Program-made: the position numbers and the translations under genes
The notes under the pieces: generated by a model
Database searches by the model: none
Told to the model about the DNA's origin: nothing
What the model saw: the letters and a program-made list of their open reading frames with translations, nothing else
In this document: positions 45,274-59,972 of the stretch, one piece after another
Layout: every line of letters begins with the position of its first letter
How positions within the stretch are numbered: position 1 is the first letter of the stretch
Origin: Pseudomonas brassicacearum
Lineage (GTDB): Bacteria > Pseudomonadota > Gammaproteobacteria > Pseudomonadales > Pseudomonadaceae
Assembly: GCF_003732265.1 (NCBI RefSeq)
Contig: NZ_MOBK01000001.1
Location: 868,001 to 932,000 of the forward strand
Reading direction: 5' to 3'
Length of the DNA stretch: 64,000 nucleotides

Positions 45274-45326
45274 CACGTGCGGTTAAAACCTCGCCTTTTG
45301 CGTAACTCTCGAGTTGGGCAAAAACC

Positions 45327-45457
45327 TGTGGCGAGGGGGCTTGCCCCCGTTCGGCTGCGAAGCAGTCGTAAAACATTGCATGCGGTCTATCTGATGTACC
45401 GCAATACAGGTTTTAGGGCCGCTTCGCGACCCAACGGGGGCAAGCCCCCTCGCCACA
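45327..45457. repeat. REP-type inverted pair, 25-bp arms
   Basis: TGTGGCGAGGGGGCTTGCCC plus CCGTT (45327-45351) is the exact reverse complement of 45433-45457, with an 81-base spacer that contains further TTCGGCTGCGAAGC-type inner complementarity. It lies between lolA and rarA. Confidence 0.85.
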
Positions 45458-45484
45458 CAACCTCGCTCCCACAGGTTTTGCGGT

Positions 45485-46108
45485 TTATTCCTGGATCACG
45501 TCCGCACCCTTGGGGATGTCGAACTTGAACTTGGACGCAGGGATCGGCTCGTTGGCCTTCACGCCGGTGAACAGGATATTGGTGCGCTGACCGACGCTGT
45601 CGATCAGTTGCATGTCGTTGACCAGACCGTTACGGAACGACAGGCGCAGGCTGTCGAACAGGGTGTCCTTGGTTTTCGGCTTCAGAGTGAAGTCGATCAC
45701 GCCACCGGCTTCCTTGGCGCTGATGTCGAAGCTCTGGCTGATCTTGGACACGTCACCAGACAGCAGCAACGCCGGGGTCTGGGTCAGGCGCAGGTCGAGG
45801 GTCTTGATGGTGACCTGCTCCAGGTCCGGGTCCCACAAGGTCACTTTCTTGCCGTCGGACACCATGGTTTGTTCAGCCGGGGCATTGGTGTGCCAGTAGA
45901 ACAGGCCCGGGCGCTGCAACGACATGTCGCCAGCCGTTTCCTGCAACTGGGTGCCGCTGCCATCAAGCGTCAGCTGGGAGAAACGCGCGGTCAGGGTCTT
46001 GGATGTTTCGAGTAATTGGGTCAGGCGCGCCACGTCCTTGTCATCGGCGTGGGCCGAAAGCGTGGTCAAAGCCAGAACCGGCAGCAACAACATGCGGATA
46101 AGACGCAT
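45485..46108 (-). CDS. lolA: Outer-membrane lipoprotein carrier protein LolA
   Basis: A 207-residue periplasmic chaperone that carries lipoproteins from LolCDE to LolB. The signal peptide [21 protein letters not shown] is followed by [42 protein letters not shown] and the [11 protein letters not shown] strand typical of LolA. Upstream AGAGGA gives a good ribosome-binding site. It is encoded 67 bases after ftsK on the same strand. Confidence 0.92.
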   Translation of the reverse strand: MRLIRMLLLPVLALTTLSAHADDKDVARLTQLLETSKTLTARFSQLTLDGSGTQLQETAGDMSLQRPGLFYWHTNAPAEQTMVSDGKKVTLWDPDLEQVTIKTLDLRLTQTPALLLSGDVSKISQSFDISAKEAGGVIDFTLKPKTKDTLFDSLRLSFRNGLVNDMQLIDSVGQRTNILFTGVKANEPIPASKFKFDIPKGADVIQE

Positions 46109-46175
46109 GGGAGTCCTCTTGATATTCGTGGGGGTGCGAGTGGCGCGTCACTGCGCCACCCTGCTTCAAATCAAA

Positions 46176-48581
46176 TCAGTCGCGTACCGGGCCAGGGGCC
46201 AGGACTTCACGCGAACCGTTGGTGTTCATGGACGTCACGACCCCGGCCATTTCCATGGCTTCGATCATGCGTGCGGCGCGGTTGTAGCCGATTTTCAGTT
46301 TGCGCTGAACGGCCGAAATGGACGCGCGACGGCTTTCGAGGACGAACTGCACCGCTTCGTCGTAGAGCGCATCGGTTTCAGCATCATCGTCGCCACCACC
46401 GCCGCCATTCTCAAAGCCGCTGCCGGCTTCTTCGACACCGGCGAGGATCTCGTCGTTGTACTCCGGTGCGCCGCGCAGTTTCCAGGCTTCCACCACGCGG
46501 TGAACCTCGTCATCGGACACGAACGCGCCGTGCACACGAATCGGCAGACTGGTGCCCGGCGGCATGTAGAGCATGTCACCGTGGCCCAGCAACTGCTCGG
46601 CGCCGCCCTGGTCGATGATGGTCCGGGAGTCGATCTTGCTCGATACCTGGAACGCCATACGCGTCGGGATGTTCGCCTTGATCAGACCGGTGATCACGTC
46701 CACCGACGGACGCTGGGTCGCCAGGATCAAGTGGATACCGGCAGCACGGGCCTTCTGGGCGATACGGGCGATCAGTTCTTCAACCTTCTTGCCGACGATC
46801 ATCATCATGTCGGCGAATTCGTCGACGACCACGACGATGGTCGGCAGCTTGGTCAGCAGCGGCGCTTCGTCGTGAATGCTTTCGCGCTTGTACAGCGGGT
46901 CGGTCAGCGGCGTGCCGGCGTCCTGGGCTTCCTTGACCTTGGCGTTGAAGCCGGACAGGTTCCGTACGCCCATCTTCGCCATCAGTTTGTAGCGACGCTC
47001 CATCTCCGCCACGCTCCAGCGTAGGGCGTTGGCAGCGTCTTTCATGTCGGTCACGACCGGGCACAGCAAGTGCGGGATGCCTTCGTAGATCGACAGCTCA
47101 AGCATTTTCGGGTCGATCATGATCAGTTTGGCGTCTTCCGGGCCAGACTTGAACAGGATCGACAGGATCATCGCGTTCACGCCCACCGACTTACCGGAAC
47201 CGGTCGTACCGGCCACCAGCAAGTGCGGCATTTTTGCCAGGTCAGTGATGACCGGCTTGCCGCCGATGTCGTGACCGAGGGCCAGGGTGACCGGCGACTT
47301 GAAGTTGTCGTACTCGGGGGTCGACAGCACTTCGGAGAACCGCACAATCTGCCGGTCTTCGTTGGGGATTTCGATACCGACGGTGGTCTTGCCGGGAATC
47401 ACTTCAACCACACGCACGCTGGTCACGGCCAGGGAGCGCGCGAGGTCTTTCGCCAGGTTGGCGATGCGGCTGACTTTGACGCCTGCCGCCGGTTGAATTT
47501 CGTAACGGGTAATCACCGGGCCTGGGTGAATCGAATCCACCGAGACTTCGACGCCGAATTCCTTGAGCTTGATTTCCAGCAAATGGCCAACCGCAGCCAG
47601 GGATTCGGGCGAGTAATTGAGTTGTTTCTTTTCCGCAGGGTCGAGAATCGAGATCGGCGGCAAGGTGCCTTCCACGGCGCTGTCGACGAACAACGGTGCC
47701 TGCTTCTCTTTCTCCACGCGCTTGCTCGGTGCAGCGGGTTTCGGCGGCGCTGGCGCAATGACCGGCGGCACCTGCTTCTCGCGCTCCGACATGTGCTTGC
47801 TCAGGGCCTGTTCGCGTTCGATCAGGCGTTCCTTGACCTTGGCCTGCTCGCGCTTGTCGGTGACGGTCGGTGCGACCACGTCATGTACGCGGTCGTCCAC
47901 TTCACGCAGTTGCGCCACCAGTTGCTTGCGTTCGGTACGGGCCGCCCACCAGCGATTGGCCGCGCCCTGGAACAGCTCGAACAGGTCGAGGGTGATCTTG
48001 CCGGTGACGTCCATCACCTTGAACCACGACAGGTCGGTGAACACCGTCAGGCCGAACAGGAACAGCGCGATGAACAGCAGCGTGCTGCCCTGGATGTTCA
48101 GCGCGTTCTTGGCCAGGTCGCCAAGGCTTTCGCCCAGCGCGCCGCCAGCACCCGCCGGCAGGCCTGTGGCCGCGTGGAAATGGATGTGCGCCAACGCAGC
48201 GCCGGACAGCACCAGAAACACCAGGCCGATCAGGCGCCAGGAGAACAGCCAGCCGCTCCACTGCCACGGTTCGTGGCGCTGACGGAAGATCTGATAGACC
48301 TTGACCGCCAGCAACAACGGGAAGATGTAGGCGAAGTAACCCAGCACCATGAACAGGATGTCGGCGCTGTAGGAACCGGCGGGGCCGCCGAAATTCTGCA
48401 CGTCATCAATCTTGCTGTTGTGGCTCCAGCCCGGATCGTCCTTGCCGTAAGTCAGCAAGGCCATCATCAGGAACAGGCACAGAGCGCCAATGGCGATCAA
48501 TGCACCTTCCTTGAGCCGGTAGTGCAAATGCTGGCGCCAGAGCGGAACGACTGTTTTGGGTGCTGCGGTGGATTTCTTCAA
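46176..48581 (-). CDS. ftsK: DNA translocase FtsK
   Basis: An 801-residue septal DNA pump. Residues 1-~215 carry four or five membrane helices; a linker of about 120 residues rich in Lys/Glu/Pro follows; and the RecA-like motor has Walker [13 protein letters not shown] and Walker [14 protein letters not shown]. The C-terminal gamma domain ([20 protein letters not shown], then [20 protein letters not shown]) reads KOPS and activates XerCD at dif. The linker is short compared with E. coli. The apparent start is TTG 48581, an uncommon codon; AGGAAAAGAAG lies upstream. Followed by lolA. Confidence 0.93.
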   Translation of the reverse strand: MKKSTAAPKTVVPLWRQHLHYRLKEGALIAIGALCLFLMMALLTYGKDDPGWSHNSKIDDVQNFGGPAGSYSADILFMVLGYFAYIFPLLLAVKVYQIFRQRHEPWQWSGWLFSWRLIGLVFLVLSGAALAHIHFHAATGLPAGAGGALGESLGDLAKNALNIQGSTLLFIALFLFGLTVFTDLSWFKVMDVTGKITLDLFELFQGAANRWWAARTERKQLVAQLREVDDRVHDVVAPTVTDKREQAKVKERLIEREQALSKHMSEREKQVPPVIAPAPPKPAAPSKRVEKEKQAPLFVDSAVEGTLPPISILDPAEKKQLNYSPESLAAVGHLLEIKLKEFGVEVSVDSIHPGPVITRYEIQPAAGVKVSRIANLAKDLARSLAVTSVRVVEVIPGKTTVGIEIPNEDRQIVRFSEVLSTPEYDNFKSPVTLALGHDIGGKPVITDLAKMPHLLVAGTTGSGKSVGVNAMILSILFKSGPEDAKLIMIDPKMLELSIYEGIPHLLCPVVTDMKDAANALRWSVAEMERRYKLMAKMGVRNLSGFNAKVKEAQDAGTPLTDPLYKRESIHDEAPLLTKLPTIVVVVDEFADMMMIVGKKVEELIARIAQKARAAGIHLILATQRPSVDVITGLIKANIPTRMAFQVSSKIDSRTIIDQGGAEQLLGHGDMLYMPPGTSLPIRVHGAFVSDDEVHRVVEAWKLRGAPEYNDEILAGVEEAGSGFENGGGGGDDDAETDALYDEAVQFVLESRRASISAVQRKLKIGYNRAARMIEAMEMAGVVTSMNTNGSREVLAPGPVRD

Positions 48582-49849
<1,268 letters not shown>

Positions 49850-49913
49850 CGGCACACTTTACGGCGGGCCCACCAGCCCGCCACCGCCCTCCCCTTCTGC
49901 AAGCCCGGATGCC

Positions 49914-50594
49914 ATGCTGACTTGGTTACAACGCAATACCCTGACCTTTCCCCCGCTGGAAAAAGCCATGCGCGACCCCAACGGGTTGCTGGCCGCCGGG
50001 GGCGATCTGTCTGCCGATCGTCTGATTCAGGCCTATCGCCACGGCTGCTTTCCGTGGTTCTCCGAAGGCCAGCCGATTCTCTGGTGGTCGCCGGATCCGC
50101 GCACCGTGTTGTTTCCCGACGAACTGCACGTTTCCCGCAGCCTGGGCAAATTGCTGCGCCAACAGCGCTATCAAGTGACCTTCGATCAGGATTTCGCCGC
50201 CGTCATCCGTGCTTGCGCCGCGCCGCGCGATTACACCGACGGCACCTGGATCACCCAGGCCATGCAGGACGCCTACATTGAACTGCACAGGCGTGGCCAC
50301 GCGCATTCGGTGGAAGTCTGGGATCAGGACGAGCTGGTCGGTGGCCTGTACGGCCTGGCGATGGGGCAGCTGTTCTTCGGCGAATCCATGTTCAGCCGAG
50401 CCGACAACGCCTCCAAATTTGGCTTTGCCACACTGGTGCGACATCTGAAAGACTCGGGTTTTGTGCTGATCGACTGCCAGATGCCGACCGATCATCTGCA
50501 TAGCCTTGGCGCACGAGCGATCCCACGCCGCGAATTTGCCGGTTACCTGGCGCAACATCTGGATCAACCCAGTCGCGCAACCTGGGTTTGCTGA
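49914..50594 (+). CDS. aat: Leucyl/phenylalanyl-tRNA--protein transferase
   Basis: A 226-residue N-degron enzyme that adds Leu or Phe from tRNA to proteins with N-terminal Lys/Arg, marking them for ClpS-ClpAP. Features: [20 protein letters not shown], the [20 protein letters not shown] stretch, [21 protein letters not shown] and [23 protein letters not shown] 49914 is selected; an ATG four bases earlier is in another frame. ClpS and ClpA, which act on its products, are encoded at 54852 and 52551, and the bacterial Bpt follows directly. Confidence 0.94.
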   Translation: MLTWLQRNTLTFPPLEKAMRDPNGLLAAGGDLSADRLIQAYRHGCFPWFSEGQPILWWSPDPRTVLFPDELHVSRSLGKLLRQQRYQVTFDQDFAAVIRACAAPRDYTDGTWITQAMQDAYIELHRRGHAHSVEVWDQDELVGGLYGLAMGQLFFGESMFSRADNASKFGFATLVRHLKDSGFVLIDCQMPTDHLHSLGARAIPRREFAGYLAQHLDQPSRATWVC

Positions 50595-50651
50595 GCGACT
50601 TTTGCGCGGGTGGCTTACACTTAATTCAAAGCTTTTTCCCGAGGGTTGATC

Positions 50652-51359
50652 ATGACCGAGTTGGCGCGTTTGAAGTTCTATGCCACTCAGCCCCACTCTT
50701 GCAGCTATCTGCCAGATGAACAGGCCACGACCCTGTTTCTCGACCCTAGCCAGCCCATGGATGTGCATGTCTATGCAGATTTGTCTGAAATGGGTTTTCG
50801 GCGCAGCGGCGACCACCTCTACCGGCCCCATTGCCAGAACTGCAACGCGTGCGTCCCGGCGCGCATCCCTGTGGCGCAATTCACCCCCAATCGCCAACAG
50901 AAGCGCATCTTCAAGCGCAACGCCGACCTGCAGGTTCGCCCCGCCAGGGCGCAGTTCAGCGAAGAGTATTTCGATCTCTACCAGCGCTACATCGAACAGC
51001 GCCACGCTGATGGCGACATGTACCCGCCGAGTCGTGATCAATTCTCCACGTTCCTTGTGAGGGATCTGCCGTTCTCGCGCTTCTACGAATTTCGTCTCGA
51101 AGGGCGGCTGCTGGCGGTTGCCGTCACCGACTTGCTGCCGAACGGTCTGTCGGCGGTTTATACCTTTTACGAACCGTCCGAAGAGCGTCGCAGCCTGGGG
51201 CGTTTCGCGATTCTGTGGCAGATCGGCGAGACCCGGCGCCTTGGACTGGAGGCTGTCTACCTCGGCTACTGGATCAAAAACTGCAAAAAGATGAGCTACA
51301 AGACCCAATATCGGCCTATCGAACTGCTGATTAATCAACGCTGGGTCATCCTGAACTAG
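50652..51359 (+). CDS. bpt: Aspartate/glutamate leucyltransferase Bpt
   Basis: A 235-residue ATE1-related transferase that attaches Leu to N-terminal Asp or Glu, extending the N-degron pathway. It shows [20 protein letters not shown] (N-terminal cysteine-bearing motif), [20 protein letters not shown] with three Cys, and [20 protein letters not shown] at the C-terminus. The family was once annotated as arginyltransferase (Ate). ATG 50652 (MTELARLKF) is used; GAGGG precedes it. It is the third gene of the trxB-aat-bpt-infA run. Confidence 0.92.
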
Positions 51360-51459
51360 AACCCCTTGGCTTAAACCCCATTTTTCGGGCACAATGCACG
51401 CCGCTTTTGCCTGGCGCAGTTGCACCGGGCCATTCATTGGACACCGAGGGCTTTACTGC

Positions 51460-51678
51460 ATGTCGAAAGAAGACAGCTTCGAAATGGAAGGCACTGTCGT
51501 CGACACCCTGCCCAACACCATGTTTCGTGTGGAGTTGGAAAATGGGCACGTCGTAACCGCGCATATCTCCGGCAAGATGCGCAAGAACTACATTCGTATT
51601 CTTACCGGTGACAAAGTGCGCGTCGAGCTGACGCCCTATGACTTGAGCAAAGGGCGCATCACTTACCGCGCTCGCTAA
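51460..51678 (+). CDS. infA: Translation initiation factor IF-1
   Basis: A 72-residue OB-fold factor that binds the ribosomal A site and supports IF2 and IF3. The sequence [20 protein letters not shown] and the end [10 protein letters not shown] are as expected, and the length matches E. coli. ATG 51460 follows CCGAGGGC. A terminator with a GC stem and T5 run follows the stop by 12 bases. The position after bpt is typical of Pseudomonas. Confidence 0.97.
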
Positions 51679-51690
51679 TCAAGTCAATAC

Positions 51691-51719
51691 AAAACGCCCG
51701 GTTTATGCCGGGCGTTTTT
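51691..51719 (+). terminator. Rho-independent terminator of infA
   Basis: CGCCCGG pairs with CCGGGCG around a TTTATG loop, flanked by AAAA and TTTTT. It ends the infA transcript. Confidence 0.9.
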
Positions 51720-51769
51720 GTTTGTCTGCGATTTGGTGGGGTTTTGGATTATTGGGTTCTTGGGTTTTG

Positions 51770-52487
51770 GGTGTATATCCGTTGCTGCGGTGATGGCTGA
51801 ATATGGTTTCGCTCTTACAGCGAGTCCCTTTTTCAAACGCCAAAAAGGAACCAAAAGGCTTCGCCCCGGCGTACGGCACTTCGCTGAGGCTCAGTGTTCC
51901 CTCGCTACGGTATCCATCAGGGGACATCGCCTACGGTCTGCTTCGCTACGACCTCCTCTCGATGTGTGCGGCTTCGCCGCACGGCGCTACGCGCCTAATC
52001 CCCTGATGAACACCTCCACTCGGCCTGCCGAAGGGGCAAAAGATCAAAATCAAGATCAACGTCAAAAGCCAAAGGCAAAGCCAAAGCCAAAGCCAAAGCC
52101 AAAAGCTTCGCGAGCAAGCCCGCTCCCACATTGAATCGGCGTACACCCATTGCTTCTCACCACTCAACAGGCCGAGCGTTAGCTCGCCTGCAGCTTTTGA
52201 TCTGCCCGCCCCTTCGGGAGGCTGAGTGGAGGTGTTCATCCGGGGAGTGGCGCGCAGCGCCGTTCGACGCAGTCGAACACGCTGCATGTAGGTCGTAGCG
52301 AAGCAGACCGGAGGGCAGTGTCCCCGGATGGATACCGGAGCGAAGGAACGCCGAGCCTAAGCGAGGGGCCGGACGCTCGGGGCGAGCCTTTTTTTTGCTT
52401 ACTTTTTTTTTGGCGCTTGAAAAAAAAGTGAGTCGCCGTAAGGGCGAAACCCTAAGCAGCCGTTACCGCAGCAACGGATATACACTC
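51770..52487. repeat. Long imperfect inverted repeat with AAAGCC tandem centre
   Basis: The space between infA and clpA (about 870 bases) has no gene. Left arm, about 51770-52048 (from GTGTATATCCGTTGCTGCGG to GGCAAAAGATCAAAA), matches the reverse complement of a right arm of about 52194-52487. Shared tracts include GGTATCCATC(A/C)GGGGACA, GGTCTGCTTCGCTACGACCT and GATGAACACCTCCACTC(A/G)GCCT. The centre has a run of AAAGCC units (about 52065-52104), then a single REP arm (52106-52132). It looks like a pair of dispersed repeat modules; I know no function for it. Confidence 0.7.
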
Positions 52488-52502
52488 AATCCAACAGACA
52501 AC

Positions 52503-52527
52503 AAAAAGGCGCCCGAAGGCGCCTTTC
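52503..52527 (-). terminator. Rho-independent terminator of clpA
   Basis: AAAGGCGCC and GGCGCCTTT form a perfect stem around CGA. On the minus strand it is followed by a T-rich tract (TTTTTGTTG), so it ends the clpS-clpA transcript 24 bases after clpA. Confidence 0.9.
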
Positions 52528-52550
52528 GCTTTACAACAGATCAACACCCG

Positions 52551-54821
52551 TCAGGCCATTTCAGCCGTGGTCTCAAACTCGAAGGTCAGCTCGCCGTCCT
52601 TCAGATCGATATGCACCACGCCACCATGGTCGGCCAGCTCGCCAAAGAGGATCTCTTCGGCCAGTGGACGCTTGATCTTGTCCTGGATCAAACGCGCCAT
52701 TGGACGAGCGCCCATTGCCGTATCGTAGCCCCCCACTGCCAGCCAGCCGCGCGCTGCGTCCGTCACTTCCAGCTGCACGCGCTTGTCTTCCAGCTGCGCC
52801 TGAAGCTCGGTAAGGAACTTGTCCACCACGCTTTTGATGACCTCATGGCTGAGGCGACCAAACTGGATAATGGTGTCCAGACGGTTGCGGAACTCTGGCG
52901 TGAAGCTCTTCTTGATCACTTCCATCGCATCGGACGAGTGGTCCTGATGGGTGAAACCGATCGAAGCACGCGCCGCTGTTTCGGCACCGGCGTTGGTCGT
53001 CATGATGACGATCACGTTACGGAAATCCGCCTTGCGCCCGTTGTTATCGGTCAGCGTACCGTGGTCCATGACCTGCAGCAGCAGGTTGAAGACTTCCGGA
53101 TGCGCCTTCTCGATCTCATCGAGCAACAGCACGCAGTGAGGCTGCTTGGTGATGGCTTCGGTCAGCAGACCGCCCTGATCGAACCCGACGTAGCCTGGAG
53201 GCGCACCGATCAGACGCGATACGGTGTGGCGCTCCATGTACTCGGACATGTCGAAGCGAACCAGTTCGATGCCCAACGCCTTGGCCAGCTGACGCGCCGC
53301 TTCGGTTTTACCGACACCGGTCGGCCCTGCGAACAGGAACGAACCGACAGGCTTGTCAGGCGACTTTAGGCCCGCACGGGACAGCTTGATCGCCGTCGAC
53401 AACGAGTCGATGGCGGCATCCTGGCCAAACACGGTGAGCTTCAGGTCACGCTCAAGGTTACGCAGCAGCTCTTTGTCGGAGCTGGTGACGTGCTTAGGCG
53501 GAATTCGGGCAATTTTCGCCACGATGTCCTCGACCTGAGGCACCTCGATGCGTTTCACACGTTTCTCGATTGGCTGCAGACGCTGGTAGGCGCCCGCCTC
53601 GTCGATGACGTCGATCGCCTTGTCCGGCATGTGCCGGTCATTGATATAGCGCGAAGCCAGTTCAGCGGCCGCACGCAGCGCCTCATCACTGTATTCGATG
53701 TTGTGGTGCGCTTCGAAACGCCCTTTCAGGCCGCGCAGGATGCCGATGGTGTCTTCCACCGAAGGCTCCGACACATCGACCTTCTGGAAGCGACGTGCCA
53801 AGGCACGGTCCTTCTCGAAGATCCCGCGGAATTCCTGGAAGGTGGTCGAGCCGATGCAACGGATATCACCCGAGGACAGCAACGGCTTGAGCAGGTTCGA
53901 GGCATCCATCACGCCACCGGACGCGGCACCCGCACCGATAATGGTGTGGATTTCGTCGATGAACAGGATCGCCTGCGGACGTTTTTTCAGTTCATTGAGC
54001 AGCGCCTTGAAGCGCTTCTCGAAATCACCACGGTATTTGGTCCCGGCCAGCAAGGCGCCCAGGTCGAGGGAATACACCACGCTGTTGGCCAGCAAATCCG
54101 GCACCTGGTTGTCGACAATGCGTTTGGCCAGGCCTTCGGCAATCGCGGTTTTACCCACGCCCGCCTCGCCCACCAGCAGCGGATTGTTTTTACGACGGCG
54201 CGCCAGAATCTGCGCAACGCGTTCGACTTCCAGCTCACGACCTACCAATGGATCGATTCGACCCTGGCGCGCGAGTTCGTTGAGGTTGCTGGCATAAGCA
54301 TCCAGGGGATTGCCTGAAGATGAAGACTCACCGCCCTCGTCGTCCTGCATATCTTGCTCACCTTCAGAGTGATCGCCATGCCCGGGCACCTTGGAAATGC
54401 CATGGGCGATGTAGTTGACGACATCGATGCGCGCAACGCTCTGCTGTTTCAGCAGGAACACTGCCTGACTCTCTTGCTCACTAAAGATCGCGACCAGCAC
54501 GTTGGCGCCAGTCACTTCGCGTTTGCCCGAGCTCTGTACGTGAAAAACAGCACGTTGCAGTACACGCTGGAAGCCCAGGGTTGGCTGGGTTTCACGATCT
54601 TCGTCATGGACGGGGATCAATGGCGTGGTGGAGTCGATGAACTCCTGCAGGTCGTGCTTGAGTTTGTCGAGGTTTGCGCCGCACGCACGCAAAACAGTGG
54701 CGGCAGCCTCATTGTCCAATAGGGCCAGCAGGAGATGTTCGACGGTCATGAATTCATGACGCTTCGAACGGGCCTCCTTGAAGGCTAGATTGAGGGTGAC
54801 TTCGAGCTCGCGGTTTAACAT
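52551..54821 (-). CDS. clpA: ATP-dependent Clp protease ATP-binding subunit ClpA
   Basis: A 756-residue Hsp100 unfoldase that feeds ClpP. Residues 1-~145 are the N-domain that binds ClpS (MLNRELEVTLNLAFKEARSK). D1 has Walker A LVGEAGVGKTAIAEGLA and Walker B ILFIDEIHTIIGAG; D2 has FAGPTGVGKTEAARQLAKAL and VLLLDEIEKAHPEVFN. The ClpP-docking IGF/IGL-type loop lies in the ARASIGFTHQ region. It follows clpS by 30 bases on the same strand, the typical N-degron pair. Confidence 0.96.
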   Translation of the reverse strand: MLNRELEVTLNLAFKEARSKRHEFMTVEHLLLALLDNEAAATVLRACGANLDKLKHDLQEFIDSTTPLIPVHDEDRETQPTLGFQRVLQRAVFHVQSSGKREVTGANVLVAIFSEQESQAVFLLKQQSVARIDVVNYIAHGISKVPGHGDHSEGEQDMQDDEGGESSSSGNPLDAYASNLNELARQGRIDPLVGRELEVERVAQILARRRKNNPLLVGEAGVGKTAIAEGLAKRIVDNQVPDLLANSVVYSLDLGALLAGTKYRGDFEKRFKALLNELKKRPQAILFIDEIHTIIGAGAASGGVMDASNLLKPLLSSGDIRCIGSTTFQEFRGIFEKDRALARRFQKVDVSEPSVEDTIGILRGLKGRFEAHHNIEYSDEALRAAAELASRYINDRHMPDKAIDVIDEAGAYQRLQPIEKRVKRIEVPQVEDIVAKIARIPPKHVTSSDKELLRNLERDLKLTVFGQDAAIDSLSTAIKLSRAGLKSPDKPVGSFLFAGPTGVGKTEAARQLAKALGIELVRFDMSEYMERHTVSRLIGAPPGYVGFDQGGLLTEAITKQPHCVLLLDEIEKAHPEVFNLLLQVMDHGTLTDNNGRKADFRNVIVIMTTNAGAETAARASIGFTHQDHSSDAMEVIKKSFTPEFRNRLDTIIQFGRLSHEVIKSVVDKFLTELQAQLEDKRVQLEVTDAARGWLAVGGYDTAMGARPMARLIQDKIKRPLAEEILFGELADHGGVVHIDLKDGELTFEFETTAEMA

Positions 54822-54851
54822 AGCTTCACCTCATACCCAAGTGGTCGGCGA

Positions 54852-55214
54852 TTAACCGTCCTTCTCGATTTCACAGAGTAGCGGATGCTGGCTTTCCCTG
54901 GCGTACTGGTTGACCTGCATGGCCTTTGTCTCGGCGATGTCGCGGGTAAACACTCCACATACTGCCCGCCCTTCTGTATGGACGGCCAGCATGACCTTGG
55001 TCGCCAGCTCGCGATTCAGGTTAAAAAACACCTCGAGCACTTCGACGACGAAATCCATCGGTGTGTAGTCATCGTTGAACAAAACCACCTTGTACATCGG
55101 CGGCGCCTGTAACGCAGGCTTTGCCTCCTGAACAGCAATACCCGCTGAATCGTCGTCGTGTGAATCAGGGCGATCCTGATTGAATGTTAGTCGAATCTGG
55201 CTGATTGCATGCAT
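54852..55214 (-). CDS. clpS: ATP-dependent Clp protease adaptor ClpS
   Basis: A 120-residue adaptor that delivers N-degron proteins (N-terminal Leu, Phe, Tyr, Trp) to ClpA. The core motif is [20 protein letters not shown], with the Asn-Asp-Asp residues that hold the alpha-amino group, and the hydrophobic pocket is completed by [20 protein letters not shown]. The N-terminal ~35-residue extension is flexible in the family. It is divergent from cspD and precedes clpA. Confidence 0.96.
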   Translation of the reverse strand: MHAISQIRLTFNQDRPDSHDDDSAGIAVQEAKPALQAPPMYKVVLFNDDYTPMDFVVEVLEVFFNLNRELATKVMLAVHTEGRAVCGVFTRDIAETKAMQVNQYARESQHPLLCEIEKDG

Positions 55215-55433
55215 GGAAAGAAAGGTTCGTCAGTTGTGCTAATACAGTGGTGGGGGCGGCTAGGGACGATTTCAACACCGACCGCCCGGTCACCTTGACT
55301 ATCGGGAAAACGGTGTTACAACCAATAGAGCCCACAGTGGGTAAAAAAGGTCCGCGGAGTCAATCTTATTTATAAAGAATGACTGCGGATGTACTGGATG
55401 ATACTCCAGTGATGGAGTCTGTTGCAGAGGGAT

Positions 55434-55721
55434 ATGAGCATGGCAGTCGGCAAGGTGAAATGGTTCAACAACGCCAAGGGATTCGGTTTCATTAACACCG
55501 ACGCCAGAGAAGGTCGTGACGAGGATGGCAAGGATATCGATTTCTTTGCCCACTATTCGGCCATCGAGATGGAGGGCTACAAGACCCTCAAGGCTGGACA
55601 GACCGTCAGCTTCGAGATCGTTCAAGGCCCGAAGGGATTGCACGCCGTAAAGATCGGTGCAGCGCCGCCAGAGAGCGAACCTGCCGCTCCCGTCGCCAAG
55701 CAGGAGACGGTATCGAACTGA
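55434..55721 (+). CDS. cspD: Cold-shock domain protein CspD
   Basis: A 95-residue cold-shock domain protein. RNP1 (NAKGFGFI) and RNP2 (FFAHYSAI) are intact; [20 protein letters not shown] is the CspD signature, associated in E. coli with inhibition of DNA replication in stationary phase. A short insert ([13 protein letters not shown]) and a Pro/Ala/Glu-rich C-terminal tail make it longer than a basic Csp. ATG 55434 and 55440 are both possible starts; AGAGGG lies upstream. It is divergent from clpS, as usual in gammaproteobacteria. Confidence 0.88.
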   Translation: MSMAVGKVKWFNNAKGFGFINTDAREGRDEDGKDIDFFAHYSAIEMEGYKTLKAGQTVSFEIVQGPKGLHAVKIGAAPPESEPAAPVAKQETVSN

Positions 55722-55742
55722 CGCCACCGGAATCCAGACATG

Positions 55743-55769
55743 AAAAAACCGCCCGAGGGCGGTTTTTTT
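55743..55769. terminator. Bidirectional terminator between cspD and icd
   Basis: AAAAAACCGCCC and GGGCGGTTTTTTT form a stem with GA in the loop and A/T runs on both sides. It can end both the cspD (+) and the icd (-) transcripts. Confidence 0.93.
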
Positions 55770-55781
55770 GTGCCGGCTCGC

Positions 55782-57038
55782 TTACATATGCGAGATCAGC
55801 GCATCGCCAAAGCCGGAAGACGACACCAGCTTCGCGCCGTCCATCAGACGTTCGAAGTCATAGGTCACGGTCTTGGCGGAAATCGCGCCGTTGGTGCCCT
55901 TGATGATCAGGTCGGCCGCTTCGGTCCAGCCCATGTGACGCAGCATCATTTCAGCAGACAGGATCAGCGAACCCGGGTTGACCTGGTCCTTGCCGGCGTA
56001 CTTCGGCGCAGTACCGTGGGTCGCTTCGAACATGGCAATGGTGTCGGACAGGTTGGCACCCGGTGCGATACCGATACCGCCCACTTCCGCCGCCAGGGCG
56101 TCGGAGAGGTAGTCGCCGTTGAGGTTCAGGGTCGCGATCACATCGTATTCGGCCGGACGCAGCAGAATCTGCTGGAGCATGGCGTCGGCGATGGCGTCCT
56201 TGACGATGACGTTCTTGCCGGTTTTCGGGTTCTTGAACTGCATCCACGGACCGCCGTCGAGCAGCGTCGCGCCAAACTCTTCAGCCGCCACTTCGTAGGC
56301 CCATTCCTTGAAGGCACCTTCGGTGAACTTCATGATGTTGCCTTTGTGCACGATGGTCAGCGAGTCGCGGTCGTTGTCGACCACATACTGCAGGGCCTTG
56401 CGCGCCAGACGCTTGGTGCCTTGCAGCGAAACCGGCTTGATGCCGATACCGCAGTTTTCGTCGAAGCGGATCTTGGTGACGCCCATTTCATCTTTAAGGA
56501 ACTTGATGACTTTGGTCGCTTCCGGCGAACCGGCTTTCCACTCGATACCGGCGTAGATGTCTTCCGAGTTCTCACGGAAGATCGTCATGTCGACGTCGCC
56601 GGGCTTTTTAACCGGGCTAGGCACGCCTTCGAACCAGCGCACAGGGCGCAGGCACACATAAAGGTCGAGTTGCTGACGCAGGGCCACGTTCAGGGAACGA
56701 ATGCCGCCGCCGACCGGGGTGGTCAGAGGGCCCTTGATGGAAACCACGTAATCTTTAACTGCGTCCAGGGTTTCCTGGGGTAGCCAGGTGTCCTGATCGT
56801 AAACCTGAGTCGCTTTTTCCCCGGCGTACACTTCCATCCAGGAAATTTTGCGCTCGCCGCCGTAAGCCTTCTTAACAGCAGCATCGACAACCTTGATCAT
56901 GACCGGGCTGATATCAACACCAATACCATCACCTTCGATGAAGGGGATGATCGGGTTGTTAGGAACATTGAGAGAATGGTCCGCGTTGACGGTGATTTTG
57001 TCGCCGACTGCTGGAACCTGAATCTTCTTGTATCCCAT
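55782..57038 (-). CDS. icd: NADP-dependent isocitrate dehydrogenase, dimeric type
   Basis: A 418-residue TCA-cycle enzyme, converting isocitrate to 2-oxoglutarate. Visible features: [20 protein letters not shown], the substrate/phosphorylation loop [15 protein letters not shown] (Ser that AceK modifies), [15 protein letters not shown] and the NADP site [23 protein letters not shown] 57038 (MGYKKIQVP) has GGAG seven bases upstream; in-frame codons further upstream are not part of the family. It is divergent from the unrelated monomeric idh, an arrangement known in Pseudomonas. Confidence 0.96.
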   Translation of the reverse strand: MGYKKIQVPAVGDKITVNADHSLNVPNNPIIPFIEGDGIGVDISPVMIKVVDAAVKKAYGGERKISWMEVYAGEKATQVYDQDTWLPQETLDAVKDYVVSIKGPLTTPVGGGIRSLNVALRQQLDLYVCLRPVRWFEGVPSPVKKPGDVDMTIFRENSEDIYAGIEWKAGSPEATKVIKFLKDEMGVTKIRFDENCGIGIKPVSLQGTKRLARKALQYVVDNDRDSLTIVHKGNIMKFTEGAFKEWAYEVAAEEFGATLLDGGPWMQFKNPKTGKNVIVKDAIADAMLQQILLRPAEYDVIATLNLNGDYLSDALAAEVGGIGIAPGANLSDTIAMFEATHGTAPKYAGKDQVNPGSLILSAEMMLRHMGWTEAADLIIKGTNGAISAKTVTYDFERLMDGAKLVSSSGFGDALISHM

Positions 57039-59757
<2,719 letters not shown>

Positions 59758-59774
59758 GGTTGTAAGGAAGCAAA

Positions 59775-59803
59775 GAAGCCCCGGCCATGTGCCGGGGTTT
59801 CTG
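59775..59803 (+). terminator. Rho-independent terminator of idh
   Basis: GCCCCGGC pairs with GCCGGGGT(T) around a CATGT loop, followed by TTTCTGTTT. It lies 18 bases after the idh stop. Confidence 0.8.
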
Positions 59804-59842
59804 TTTGTGGCGCTCACACACTTCCAATGTGGACACCGAACA

Positions 59843-59936
59843 AATGTGGGAGCGGGCTTGCTCGCGAATGCGGTTTATCATTCAACAGTGATGTCGACTG
59901 ACCCGCCGCCTTCGCGAGCAAGCCCGCTCCCACATT
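59843..59936. repeat. REP-type inverted pair, 26-bp arms
   Basis: AATGTGGGAGCGGGCTTGCT plus CGCGAA (59843-59868) is the reverse complement of 59911-59936. It is the same family as the pair at 37110 and the single arm at 52106. It lies between idh and nudJ. Confidence 0.9.
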
Positions 59937-59972
59937 AATTTTTGTTCCAACTTTAGAATTTGAGGAAGGCTA

